Assembly: GCA_035353175.1 (NCBI GenBank)
Contig: DAOPZC010000053.1
Span: 1 to 35,107, forward strand
Origin: DAOPZC01 sp035353175
Lineage (GTDB): Bacteria > Verrucomicrobiota > Kiritimatiellia > RFP12 > UBA1067
Length of the DNA: 35,107 nt
Direction: 5' to 3'
In this document: positions 18,101 through 25,718 of the stretch, one piece after another
Position numbering within the stretch: position 1 is the stretch's first letter
How the letters are laid out: each line of letters opens with the position of its first letter
Translations under genes and position numbers: made by a program
The notes under the pieces: generated by a model
Told to the model about the DNA's origin: nothing
What the model saw: the letters and a program-made list of their open reading frames with translations, nothing else
Database searches by the model: none

Positions 18101-20019
18101 CGGATCAGACAACCGGGCTTACGACGGCAATCACGCTCTCAGACGGCCAGCGCGACTTGACTTGGGACGCCGGCGTGTGCGGGGGACTTCCTCCGGGGTT
18201 CTGCGCTAAGATGACCATCGGGGAAAATTTCAACGCGCTGATCCTGGGAGACTTCACGGCCACGGGCGGCGACACCGGCGGACGGCTTGCCGTCGGCGGC
18301 ACGGCGCGGTTTAACGACGGCTACAGCATTGGCCTCTACTTTGATGCCGGCGGCGAAGCGCTTCCTCCGCTGACAGGGCGAGCGGACATGCTGATCGTGC
18401 GGGGCGATCTTTACGACGGCTCGTGGGGCATTAACGGCGATATCGTGTACGGCGGTTCTTACTATGGGCCAGGCCGTTGGGGCGTTACTCCGAGACAGGT
18501 CACCCCCGTGACACTGGACGATAACGGCAACGTGCCTGACGATGGCAGCGGGACCACCTTCGAGCAGATATTCAGCCAGGTGAGGCTCGCCAGCGCGATG
18601 ATTTCCACCATGTCCGACCGCGGCGTCGCGACAAAGGATCTCGACAAGTCCGACGGCAATACCATGACCTTCGTCGGGACCAACGAAACGCTGAATGTTT
18701 TCAATGTTGATGTGGCCGACTGGAACGGGTCTCAGATGGATATTCTGATTACCGCGCCGAAATCCAGCACGGTGGTCTTCAACATCCGCGGCTCCGTGGT
18801 GGAGTTGTCCAATGGCGCCATTCGGTTGACAGGCATCCCGAATGACCGCATTCTTTTCAACTATCCCGATGCGACCCTGATCAGCACGTCCGGCTTCACG
18901 CACGAAGGTGCCGTCATGGCGCCTTATGCCAGCGGCACGTTCAGCGGCGGTGCCTTTGAGGGCTTCGGCGTCTTCGGCGGCAGTGTGACAACGACGGACG
19001 GCTTCGAGTTCCACCGCTACCCGTTCCGCGGCACTGTCTGCACAGAAGCCGAGGCGACGCCCGCCGTTCGTTTAACGACGACGGCAGGCGATGCGGCCGA
19101 CGGTGCCGTTCTGACGGTGCTGGGCGGCTCGGATGTGACGGTTTCCTATCGCGTGACAAATGTCGGCAACACCTCGCTCGATCAGGTTCGCGTCACCGAC
19201 ACCGTGCTGGGGACGATCGGCGCCCTGGGTCAGCCCCTCGGCGCAGGCGAGAGCGCGACGTTGAGAGCCACGCTGCTGAACGTGTCGTCCGACACGGTTC
19301 TGCACGGAACCGTCACCGGACGGCCTGTGCACAGCGACGGCACGCGCTGGAACGGATACGCGAATGTCTCCGACGCGGACGGTGCGACCATCAAGATCGG
19401 CTCCCCTTCGACTCCAGGCGACGGAACGTCCTCCGGTGCCGCGTGGCAGCGTGCCGATTTTGCGGTGACGGCTGTTGATTTTGTCAGCAAGCCCACGCTC
19501 ACCAACGAACCCTTCTCTGTTCAGGTAACGGTCAGCAACCATGGAGACTTGGCGGCCGATGCCGGGCGGCTGACTCTGTACCTCAATGCGCCGGGGACCG
19601 TGGCGGTCGGCGAGGCAGGCGTCGCCTATCAGAATGTAGGCGTCCTGCTGCCGGGCGAGTCCAAAACGGTCCTGTTCCAAAACCTGACAATCGGAAATGA
19701 GCCGGGCACGCAGCATTTGCGCGCCTATGTCGACAGCCTCGACAAAGTTTGCGAATGGAGCGATGGCGACAACCAACTCTCCGCCACTTACACGTTGAAT
19801 GCCATTGCGCTCAGCATGCAGGTGACGGAAGAAGGCGCTGTGCTCTCCTGGAACAGTTACTGGGGACAGAAATACACGCTCTATCGCTGCACCGATCTGG
19901 GCGACGGATTTCTGCTGTACAAGTCGCACATCGAGGCCACTCCGCCGATGAACACGCATATCGATGCGGATTTGAACAGTCTCCGCTTCTATCGTCTTGT
20001 GGTGGAAGATCAAGAGTAG
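15112..20019 (+). CDS. Multi-domain surface protein: DUF11-like, SdrD B-like, choice-of-anchor A, CARDB
   Basis: A 1635-residue exported protein. The start is at 15112 (GGAGA 7 nt before; signal peptide to ~33). In order: module A1 (~46-243), DUF11-like 1 (~247-357), module A2 (~363-560, near duplicate of A1 with KFD-x-LTGY and GTGANAGK), DUF11-like 2 (~563-673), SdrD B-like 1 (LGDFVWLDSNANGIQDAGE, ~677-788), DUF11-like 3 (~793-907), SdrD B-like 2 (~912-1020), choice-of-anchor A domain (FNALILGDFTATGGDTGGR, ~1030-1310), DUF11-like 4 (~1317-1430), CARDB (~1447-1563), then a terminal module (SWNSYWGQKYTLYRCTDLGD...FYRLVVEDQE). Such proteins are adhesins or sheath components. I see no LPXTG, PEP-CTERM or type IX sorting signal, so the anchoring is unknown. 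Confidence 0.85.
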   Translation: MKHMRPSDPAFQTALMALTLVGIWSVASNGSAESNPQTFCSASAAHESVTLVKTWCAADGSELSAPPSLSQTVTLTLTGSKAWMRVIYPAGDTSRPILTSAVQKPDGAGSSWPAEISATFNSDTSVTANSTKNLSNVVLLFADCAEQKFDGLTGYSQTFSGTGANAGKTVIGVWIKSGNNKSGDGSGYGTYVGRALMIAGGDTYTVTETGLPGGWACAAGLGTFTCAGGCATHAVKNQATQSHAPAVKLVKTAGTALDGDVYPICGSHLVTYTYVVTNTGYTWLKDLTVTDDILGTVGAVAGPVAPGASAILTLDATVSATVTNEGTVVATPCTPTGGAIPGTSPVSDTDQAIVAVLDGVSHGTVTLSKQWYDADGNLLSSTPALVSNVTVIASNAYAWVALAFSAGATNPPAITSAVLKPEGAGANWPELVSATFDGISQAVTAYSTKNLSNVVLKFADGAEQKFDRLTGYCQTFAGTGANAGKGIVGIWIKSGDNASGDGPGFGSYVAPALMISNGVSYVVTEIGLPEGWTCTSGLGTFTSRGESATHTVKNQALPDPVPSVRLIKTAGTALDGDVFTLNGAGSVTYVYQVQNVGNTWLKNLAVTDDKLGAVGTVDGPLAPSATAALTKTVEVSATVTNVGSVAATPCMQSGEMLGLADVTGTDDAVVRLKALSALGDFVWLDSNANGIQDAGEAGLAGVDVRLCDADGNALEANAVTDANGGYRFENVLPGNYRVLFAVPAGYLLSATFEGDSTALDSDAAPETGLTPAVAVPEGATNMTLDAGMWLPQPAVTLVKTAGTALDGDTCTIIGPGTVTYTYAVKNIGNTYLNNLVVTDDKLGFVGVIGTALAPGAEASLTAAAPLSADVTNVGTVTGTPVTPQDDPIAGLQDVSDSDDAVVQVLPSVRAALGDRVWVDANANGVQDAGEPGLIGVTVTLRDAAGATLSSAVTASDGSYLFDNLAAGTYSLRFTLPSTLWRFTTCGQGTDGAADSDADQTTGLTTAITLSDGQRDLTWDAGVCGGLPPGFCAKMTIGENFNALILGDFTATGGDTGGRLAVGGTARFNDGYSIGLYFDAGGEALPPLTGRADMLIVRGDLYDGSWGINGDIVYGGSYYGPGRWGVTPRQVTPVTLDDNGNVPDDGSGTTFEQIFSQVRLASAMISTMSDRGVATKDLDKSDGNTMTFVGTNETLNVFNVDVADWNGSQMDILITAPKSSTVVFNIRGSVVELSNGAIRLTGIPNDRILFNYPDATLISTSGFTHEGAVMAPYASGTFSGGAFEGFGVFGGSVTTTDGFEFHRYPFRGTVCTEAEATPAVRLTTTAGDAADGAVLTVLGGSDVTVSYRVTNVGNTSLDQVRVTDTVLGTIGALGQPLGAGESATLRATLLNVSSDTVLHGTVTGRPVHSDGTRWNGYANVSDADGATIKIGSPSTPGDGTSSGAAWQRADFAVTAVDFVSKPTLTNEPFSVQVTVSNHGDLAADAGRLTLYLNAPGTVAVGEAGVAYQNVGVLLPGESKTVLFQNLTIGNEPGTQHLRAYVDSLDKVCEWSDGDNQLSATYTLNAIALSMQVTEEGAVLSWNSYWGQKYTLYRCTDLGDGFLLYKSHIEATPPMNTHIDADLNSLRFYRLVVEDQE

Positions 20020-20031
20020 CGTTTTGGGAGT

Positions 20032-20050
20032 CCGGCTTGTACAAAGCCGG
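20032..20050. terminator. Weak hairpin between convergent genes
   Basis: CCGGCTT and AAGCCGG pair around a 5-base loop, 13 bases after the surface-protein stop. No T-run follows on either strand, so any termination would be weak or factor-assisted. The facing minus-strand gene ends at 20149. Confidence 0.3.
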
Positions 20051-20148
20051 TCGGGGCGGGCCTTCGATGATCGCGTGAGCGGCACGCGTGATTTTGCAGA
20101 AAGCCGTGGAGGCCTTCTCGCGACCCGCCCTTTTCATCTTCTTGCCGA

Positions 20149-21246
20149 TCAGAAGACCTTGCCTTTGAAATACTTCTCATATTGCTTGGCGCTCTCGTTG
20201 ACAAGCTTGGCGTTCATGCGAAGGTTGTCGATGACGCCCTGCCCGCCGTCCTTACCGGTTTCGAGCACGGTGTTGAGCGCCTCGGCCTTGTTGAAACCGA
20301 TCGTGAAGTCGTGCATGACCGCGTTGAAGGCGCCTTCGGCGCGGATCGCCGTGTGGCGGCGGCCTTTGTTCGGCGCGTACCACATGCAGAAGCACTTGTC
20401 GTAGACGCCGTTTCCTCCAGCCGCGATGTTGAAACCGACGCCGAAATGGTCGCTGTAGCAGAAGTCGAACCAGTTGTTCCCGCTGCGATCATCGAAACCG
20501 CGGCTGTTCTCGTAATCCGAATAGTCACACGTGTAGAGCGGATGGATGTTCCTCAGTGAATTGCCGCCGCCTTTCAGCACGACGCCGGCGAAAACGTCCG
20601 CGATGCGCATGTTGGAGATCGTGTTGTCGTATCCTTCCACCAGCACACCGACCGAATTCGTGGCGCGGTTGCCGACGATGTTGACGTCCGCAATGTCGCA
20701 GTCGGAAGAACCGGAATTGGCGCCGAACTTGATGCGGAGACCCACGCGTACACGCTTCATCGAGACGTTCCGGACCTTGGTTTCGCGTCCGCCGTCGATC
20801 GAGATGCCGTCCGCGACGCCGCTCCCGTCCACGACGCCGCCCGTGAAGGAATAGTTGCTGCCGACCGTGCGGATGTCGTTGGCCGGGTGGCTCGCGCCCA
20901 GCCGGATCATCGCCTCAGAACTGCTCCACTCTGGCGCGGCCTTGAGGACGGCGTAGTTGGACAACTGCAGGTCCACGCTCCGTTTGGGGTCCGCGGGCGT
21001 CAGAACCGGCTTCGCGAGGAGGTACGTTCCGTCCGGGAAGTAGAGCGTGCGGTTGGGATTCGCGTCGATCAGCTTCTGGAGCGCGTCCGAAACGTCCGCC
21101 TTCCCGTCATTCGCGAGATGATCGGCGACCGCGACGAATCCCCTGTGCGCGGCGTCCGGCCCCTCCGCTGCGCACACGACCGCGGCAACCGTCCAGGCGG
21201 CCGTGCCGAGAAGCGTCCGCAGACAAACTTTACGCTGTTCTTTCAT
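20149..21246 (-). CDS. Pectate-lyase-superfamily right-handed beta-helix protein, secreted
   Basis: A 365-residue exported protein. The start at 21246 is preferred: GGGGGAG directly precedes it and a Sec signal (MKEQRKVCLRTLLGTAAWTV) begins there. The N-terminal LANDGKADVSDALQKLIDAN plus LYFPDGTYLL is the hallmark of the pectate lyase 3 / GH28-type beta-helix family. Later coils follow (SFTGGVVDGSGVADGISIDG, RNVSMKRVRVGLRIKF). The role is probably binding or cleaving a polysaccharide, perhaps pectin, but no catalytic triad can be assigned. It lies 63 nt downstream of the (alpha/alpha)-barrel gene on the same strand, so the two form a likely operon. Confidence 0.7.
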   Translation of the reverse strand: MKEQRKVCLRTLLGTAAWTVAAVVCAAEGPDAAHRGFVAVADHLANDGKADVSDALQKLIDANPNRTLYFPDGTYLLAKPVLTPADPKRSVDLQLSNYAVLKAAPEWSSSEAMIRLGASHPANDIRTVGSNYSFTGGVVDGSGVADGISIDGGRETKVRNVSMKRVRVGLRIKFGANSGSSDCDIADVNIVGNRATNSVGVLVEGYDNTISNMRIADVFAGVVLKGGGNSLRNIHPLYTCDYSDYENSRGFDDRSGNNWFDFCYSDHFGVGFNIAAGGNGVYDKCFCMWYAPNKGRRHTAIRAEGAFNAVMHDFTIGFNKAEALNTVLETGKDGGQGVIDNLRMNAKLVNESAKQYEKYFKGKVF

Positions 21247-21309
21247 TTCTCCCCCGTAAGCGACATGACGATAAAAACACCCCGAAAACAATGGTTATGG
21301 ATTCGAGGA

Positions 21310-22629
21310 CTACTCCTGCGGAACGAGCGTGAGCGCATGAGCCGCAGCGGCCATGCAGTTGAGCCAGTCGTAACGCTCGATGGAGAGGCCCCGACCCTTT
21401 TCCACGCCGTCCCAGAACGTCGGGATGCGGCCGCTGGACTTCTGCACCCGCGTCATCGTATCGGCGAGAGCCCGCGCCTTCGCGAGATCTTCGGGGCGGC
21501 CTTCAGCCTTGTACATCGCCACATACGCGCGGATCATCTTCGCCGCGGAGGCATCGATCGGCGTGAAGCAGGAATACTGCTCAAGAACGGACGGCGCAGG
21601 CCATTCCTGATGGTTCGCCGGGGTCTCCCACACGACGAACCGCTTCTCACAGAACTCAAGAATCTTCCGGCAGGTCGCCAGCCGCGCCTTGTCGCCGGGG
21701 AAGCGCGTCAGGATGTAGAGCATCGTTTCGACCGCATTGTGCTTCGTGGGATTCTGATAGGGTTTCTGCGGCATGATGTCCTCGAACTGACCGTCCCAGT
21801 TCCAGTCCTTGAGCGGATGCGCCTCCAGCCAGGCGAAGCAGCCGTCGGCGGCACCCCGCCATTTCGAGTCGTTCGTCGCCTCGAAGAGCTTCTCGAAAAA
21901 GATGAGCACGCGGTTGGGGACGAGCGTGTTCTCGCCGATCGTCTCGCCGGTCGCCAGCTTCATCTTGAGCGGCCAGCTCCCGTCCGCGCGGCGCGCCTTG
22001 AGGTACGTCGAGCCGATGCCTGCCGCCGCCTCGAGAAACCGCTTGTCCTTCGTCTCGACGTAGTAGTCGACGAAGGCCGTTCCGACGTCGGCCGGATAGA
22101 GCAGCATCACCTCGCCGCGGTATTTGACCGCCCCTTCCGGCTCGTTGCCGACCATGGCCGGCTTGTGGTAGGGGCCGTCCGTCTTCGGATCGAACTCGAG
22201 CGGCTTGCGACCATAGGTCGGCGGCCACCACGCGAGTTTCGCGTCCTTCGGCTCCAGCTCCTTGAGCAGGAACTCGGCGGAGGCCTTGGCGAAGCGCATC
22301 GCCGTCTCGCGCTTCTCCGGTTCGAACTTCATCCAATTGAGCATCGCCTCGATGTGCGCCGCATGTGTCTTCGAGACGTAGGCATTGTGTTGGTATTTCT
22401 GGTTCGGCTTGCCGGTCTCCACGAGCACCGTCATCGCCGGCAGCTTCGTCATGTACGCATACGCCATCTTCGCGGCCTCGCGATACGGACGCGCCGCGGA
22501 CGGATAAGCACCGGCCTTGAACGTGGCCGCCGTCTCGGGCCGCGGCGGACACAGCGTGTCGATATCGACCTCTGCCAAGGCGGTGCCCGCTCCCAGGATT
22601 ACCGCCGTTCCCCACAGCATGCGCTTCAT
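21310..22629 (-). CDS. Secreted helical-toroid protein, possible polysaccharide lyase or glycosidase
   Basis: A 439-residue protein with a clear signal peptide (MKRMLWGTAVILGAGTALA). The start at 22629 is chosen over 22647 because GGAGG lies 7 nt upstream. Aromatic-rich helical repeats spread along the length (YAYMTKL, MLNWMKF, RADGSWPLKM, WNWDGQFEDI, RYDWLNCMAAAAHAL) suggest an (alpha/alpha)6 toroid, as in pectate lyases and unsaturated-uronyl hydrolases. I cannot name a family. First gene of a two-gene unit with the pectate-lyase-like gene; a shared uronate-polysaccharide substrate is the reasonable inference. Confidence 0.6.
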   Translation of the reverse strand: MKRMLWGTAVILGAGTALAEVDIDTLCPPRPETAATFKAGAYPSAARPYREAAKMAYAYMTKLPAMTVLVETGKPNQKYQHNAYVSKTHAAHIEAMLNWMKFEPEKRETAMRFAKASAEFLLKELEPKDAKLAWWPPTYGRKPLEFDPKTDGPYHKPAMVGNEPEGAVKYRGEVMLLYPADVGTAFVDYYVETKDKRFLEAAAGIGSTYLKARRADGSWPLKMKLATGETIGENTLVPNRVLIFFEKLFEATNDSKWRGAADGCFAWLEAHPLKDWNWDGQFEDIMPQKPYQNPTKHNAVETMLYILTRFPGDKARLATCRKILEFCEKRFVVWETPANHQEWPAPSVLEQYSCFTPIDASAAKMIRAYVAMYKAEGRPEDLAKARALADTMTRVQKSSGRIPTFWDGVEKGRGLSIERYDWLNCMAAAAHALTLVPQE

Positions 22630-22948
22630 ACAAATTCCTCCATCCATCTATTCTTAAAGAGGTATTTTCAAAACCCCTCTGACGTGGCGTTGACAGCTCC
22701 GCCGGATGGCAAGAGAACAACTGAAGACCGCTCAAACACGACTGGGGTATAAAACGGTGGTAACATTTTCAGCCCCTCTACGCAAGGAGGAAGATGATTT
22801 TTCTGGGGGAAGGTGGCAACCCTCGACAGGGTGCGGAAAAAGGCTTGCCTAGCGATCCGGCGCGACGATAATAAGAGTTGAAATTGTGGGACAAGACCGT
22901 CACACAGATCAGGGTTATAACAACCGATTGAACCATGAGGAGGGTTAC
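22630..22948. promoter_or_regulatory. Divergent intergenic region
   Basis: Holds the control sequences for a minus-strand gene pair and a plus-strand gene. Possible core elements are TTGAAA with TAGATG on the minus strand (spacer too short at 15) and TATAAC near 22917 on the plus strand without a good -35. No clear operator or gene seen. The overlapping minus-strand open frame has no family character. Confidence 0.3.
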
Positions 22949-23299
22949 ATGAAAACGCTCGTTGGCATTTGTGTAACGTCTTTTCTGGTTTCTGCCGCTC
23001 CGCCTGTGCTTGCGCAAGCGGACCCGACCCTTGGATTCGACGACATGGTGCCCGAGTCTGAAGACACCCTGTTCGAAAAAAAGGATCAGGCTCACGAGCA
23101 GGAAACGCCGCTTCCGGAGGAAGAGATGATTCCGGATGAGGAATCGATGCCGGACGAAGAGGAGCCGTCTCACGAACAGGAAACGCCGACACCAGAGGAG
23201 GAGATGACCCCGGAAGAAAAAACGATGCCGGAGGAAACGCCTGTTCTTGAGGAGGAACAAGAATCTGAAGAGGCCCCTCTGTACTCAGATGACGATTAA
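22949..23299 (+). CDS. Small secreted acidic repeat protein
   Basis: A 116-residue exported protein. The start at 22949 has GAGGAGGG 4-5 nt before, and a signal peptide runs to about residue 23 (ending VLAQA). The mature chain is very rich in Glu, Asp and Pro with no aromatic core, so it is probably disordered. A 26-residue tandem repeat is visible: HEQETP at 49-54 and 75-80, each followed by PEEEM and a Met-Pro-Asp/Glu-Glu run. The repeat unit is 78 nt. It could bind divalent cations or act as a spacer on the surface. No family recognised. It lies 253 bases before a beta-propeller gene. Confidence 0.65.
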   Translation: MKTLVGICVTSFLVSAAPPVLAQADPTLGFDDMVPESEDTLFEKKDQAHEQETPLPEEEMIPDEESMPDEEEPSHEQETPTPEEEMTPEEKTMPEETPVLEEEQESEEAPLYSDDD

Positions 23300-23551
23300 G
23301 CCGTGAAGCGTGTAAAACCGGAGAGCTTGGAGGCATGCGCTGACGGAAAGTAGCGCAAAAGTCAGGAACGACTTTTATTTTTGACCGCTCTACAGCGGGT
23401 GGGGTGCCAGTCCCGGCAGGCGGAAACGATTTGCCCGCCGCCCCTCTTAATCGAGAGCGTAGTGCGGTTTTCCGCCGTCTCATGGAATCCGCTTTCGCCG
23501 CGGACGATTCCGGTGTATCCTTTTTCCCATTATTTACAAAGGGAGGAGATC

Positions 23552-24466
23552 ATGCATCGTCTCATGTGCGCCTTGGGCTCCGTTTTGTTGTTCGCGTCCG
23601 CCGTCTCGGCGGAGAACGTTTCGTTCATGCAGGGCAAGCGCTTCGCGGTCGGCGACTACACCAGCGGCAAGGTCTGCATCGTCGAGGCCGACGGCCACGT
23701 CAGCTGGGATCAGAAGGCCCCCTGCTGCAACGACCTCTGGATCCAGCCCGGCGGCTCGATCCTCTTCTCCACCGGCCACGGCGCCAAGGAGGTCGCCAAG
23801 GACGGCACGGTCAAGTTCGAATACCAGAGCAAGGCCGAGATCTACGCCGTGCAGCGCCTCGCCAACGGCAACACCTTCGTGGGCGAGTGCACCAGCGGTC
23901 GCCTGCTGGAGGTCGCGCCCGACGGCAGCAACATCGTCAAGGAGCTCCGGCTCCTGCCGGCGGACAAGCCCGGCGGCCATGCCTACATCCGCAACGTCCG
24001 CGTGCTCAAGAACGGCAACTACCTCGTGGCCCACTACGGCGGCCGCTACGTGACCGAATACGCGCCGGACGGCACGGTGGTCTGGACGTTCAAGACCCCG
24101 GGCGGACCGCACAGCGTCACGCGCCTCGCCAACGGCAACACGCTGATCGCCTGCGGCGACAGCGGCACGCCCTGCCTGATCGAAGTGACGCCCGAAGGCA
24201 AAACCGTCTGGGAGCTGAGCAACCAAGACCTGCCCGGCGCGCCGCTCAAGTTCTTGACCGGTTTTCACAAGCTGCCCAACGGCAACTTCCTCATCAGCAA
24301 CTGGGTCGGCCACGGCAAGTTCGGCACCGCCCCGCACCTGCTCGAGGTGACACCCGAGAAAAAGGTGGTCTGGAGCTTCAACGACCACCAGACGTTCAAG
24401 ACCGTCGCCACCGTACAGGTCTTCGGCGAGGGCGATGCGGCCCTCAGCGGAGAGGGCGTGCACTGA
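23552..24466 (+). CDS. Secreted six-bladed-type beta-propeller (L-x-NGNT repeats)
   Basis: A 304-residue exported protein. The ATG at 23552 has GGGAGGAG 4 nt before and opens a signal peptide (MHRLMCALGSVLLFASAVSA). Repeats of the form R-L-A-N-G-N-T with E-x-x-P-D-G-x-x-V-W (RLANGNTFVGECTSGRLLEV, RVLKNGNYLVAHYGGRYVTE, RLANGNTLIACGDSGTPCLI, KLPNGNFLISNWVGHGKFG) mark a propeller related to arylsulfotransferase/PQQ-like folds. No catalytic His of arylsulfotransferase can be assigned. It probably binds a ligand or protein outside the cytosol. The open frame upstream of 23552 looks like chance coding. Confidence 0.7.
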   Translation: MHRLMCALGSVLLFASAVSAENVSFMQGKRFAVGDYTSGKVCIVEADGHVSWDQKAPCCNDLWIQPGGSILFSTGHGAKEVAKDGTVKFEYQSKAEIYAVQRLANGNTFVGECTSGRLLEVAPDGSNIVKELRLLPADKPGGHAYIRNVRVLKNGNYLVAHYGGRYVTEYAPDGTVVWTFKTPGGPHSVTRLANGNTLIACGDSGTPCLIEVTPEGKTVWELSNQDLPGAPLKFLTGFHKLPNGNFLISNWVGHGKFGTAPHLLEVTPEKKVVWSFNDHQTFKTVATVQVFGEGDAALSGEGVH

Positions 24467-24468
24467 GT

Positions 24469-24601
24469 AGTGAGAAGTGAATAGTGAATAGTTAATAGTT
24501 AATGGTTAATGGTTAATAGTGAGTGGTGAGCAGTGGGCAGAGGGCAGTAGGCAATGGGCAATAGGCAGTAAGCGGAGAGAAGTTGGGAGATTGAGGACAG
24601 C
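24469..24601. repeat. Degenerate tandem heptamer tract (about 19 units)
   Basis: From 24469 the sequence parses into an unbroken 7-base register: AGTGAGA, AGTGAAT twice, AGTTAAT twice, GGTTAAT twice, AGTGAGT, GGTGAGC, AGTGGGC, AGAGGGC, AGTAGGC, AATGGGC, AATAGGC, AGTAAGC, GGAGAGA, AGTTGGG and two weaker units. The units drift from AT-rich to GC-rich toward the RNase D start. It fills the whole gap between two genes and includes the ribosome site of the next one. It resembles short tandemly repeated repetitive sequences known from cyanobacteria. Confidence 0.8.
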
Positions 24602-24602
24602 G

Positions 24603-25718
24603 ATGAATGACGAGAGTGAACTGATCACAACGGGCGAGGCGCTTGAACGTGTGGCCGAGCGGCTGCTGAAAGCCGAGGCGGTGGCGGTCGACACGGAATT
24701 CTTCTGGGAGCGCACCTTTTATCCGGTGCTCGGGCTGGTGCAGCTCGCGGCCGGCGACGGCTGCTGGCTGGTCGACGCCGTGCGCATCCGCGACCTGCGC
24801 GCGCTGGGGCCGGTGCTCGCCTCTCCGTCCATCGTCAAGCTGTTGCACGACGCGCCGCAGGACCTCGGCATCCTCGCGCGGGCAACCGGCGCGCTGCCGC
24901 GCTCGGTCTTCGACACGCGCCTGGCCGCGGGCTTCGCCGGCCTCAGCGCCACGTGTTCGCTCCAGGCGCTGCTGCGCGAGGCGCTGGGCATCGAGCTGGC
25001 CAAGTCCGAGACCCGCTCCGACTGGCTGCGCCGGCCGCTCAGCGCCAACCAGCTGCGCTACGCCGCCGACGACGTGCTCCACCTGATTCCACTGCGCGAC
25101 ACGCTGCTCGCCCGCTGCGCGAGTGACACCGTCCGCGCGTGGCTGCACGAAGATCTCGCGCGGCTGGACGACCCCGCGATGTATCAAGACCGCGACCCGC
25201 GCCTGATGTACCTGCGGGTCAAGGGCAGCGCGCGCCTCGGCGCGCGGCAGCTGGCGCTGCTGCGCGAACTCGCCGACTGGCGCGAGCAGGAAGCCCGCCA
25301 GCGCGATTGGCCGCGCGCCCACGTGCTGTCGGACGACCTGCTGATGGCGCTGGCCACGCGTGCGCCCGTCAGCCGGGAGGCGTTCCGCGATATCCCCGAC
25401 ATGCCGCGCAACATCCCCGATGAGGTTGTCGCCAAGATTTTGACCGCCCTTACGCGCGGCCTCGCGCTCCCCGACAGCGAATGCCCGGCGCCGGCCGACA
25501 ACCTCGACGTGTCCGCCAAACGCGCGCTGAAACCGACAAGCGACCGGCTGCTCGCGCACATCAGCGCCGCGTGCGCCGCATACGCGATCGACCCCGCATT
25601 GGTGGCTTCGCGCGCCGATGCGGACGCCTACGTGCAGAGCCTGGCCAACGGCACCGCCGCCAACCACCCGCTCGCGCAAGGCTGGCGCAAAACGTTCACG
25701 ATGGACTTCACGCTATGA
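24603..25718 (+). CDS. rnd: Ribonuclease D (DEDDy 3'-5' exoribonuclease with HRDC domain)
   Basis: A 371-residue exonuclease for trimming tRNA and other small-RNA 3' ends in the cytosol. The DEDDy residues are visible: D30 and E32 in VAVDTEFFW, D83 in LLHDAPQDL, and Y153 with D157 in YAADDVLHL. An HRDC nucleic-acid-binding domain follows near residues 205-290 (LRELADWREQEARQRDWPRAHV), plus a second helical segment. The start at 24603 is chosen because GAGGACAG precedes it; the frame upstream only reads heptamer repeats. The last codons overlap the next start (ATGA), so the next gene is probably translationally coupled. Confidence 0.93.
   Translation: MNDESELITTGEALERVAERLLKAEAVAVDTEFFWERTFYPVLGLVQLAAGDGCWLVDAVRIRDLRALGPVLASPSIVKLLHDAPQDLGILARATGALPRSVFDTRLAAGFAGLSATCSLQALLREALGIELAKSETRSDWLRRPLSANQLRYAADDVLHLIPLRDTLLARCASDTVRAWLHEDLARLDDPAMYQDRDPRLMYLRVKGSARLGARQLALLRELADWREQEARQRDWPRAHVLSDDLLMALATRAPVSREAFRDIPDMPRNIPDEVVAKILTALTRGLALPDSECPAPADNLDVSAKRALKPTSDRLLAHISAACAAYAIDPALVASRADADAYVQSLANGTAANHPLAQGWRKTFTMDFTL

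Noticed and set aside
22668..23483. 271-codon minus-strand open frame
   Set aside because: Proline/arginine-rich antisense of the acidic repeat protein and its leader; no domain or start signal.
23381..23551. Upstream extension of the beta-propeller gene
   Set aside because: The ribosome site and signal peptide at 23552 decide the start; the extension has no conserved features.
24469..24601. CRISPR array
   Set aside because: The repeats are 7 bases, adjacent and degenerate, with no spacers and no cas genes.
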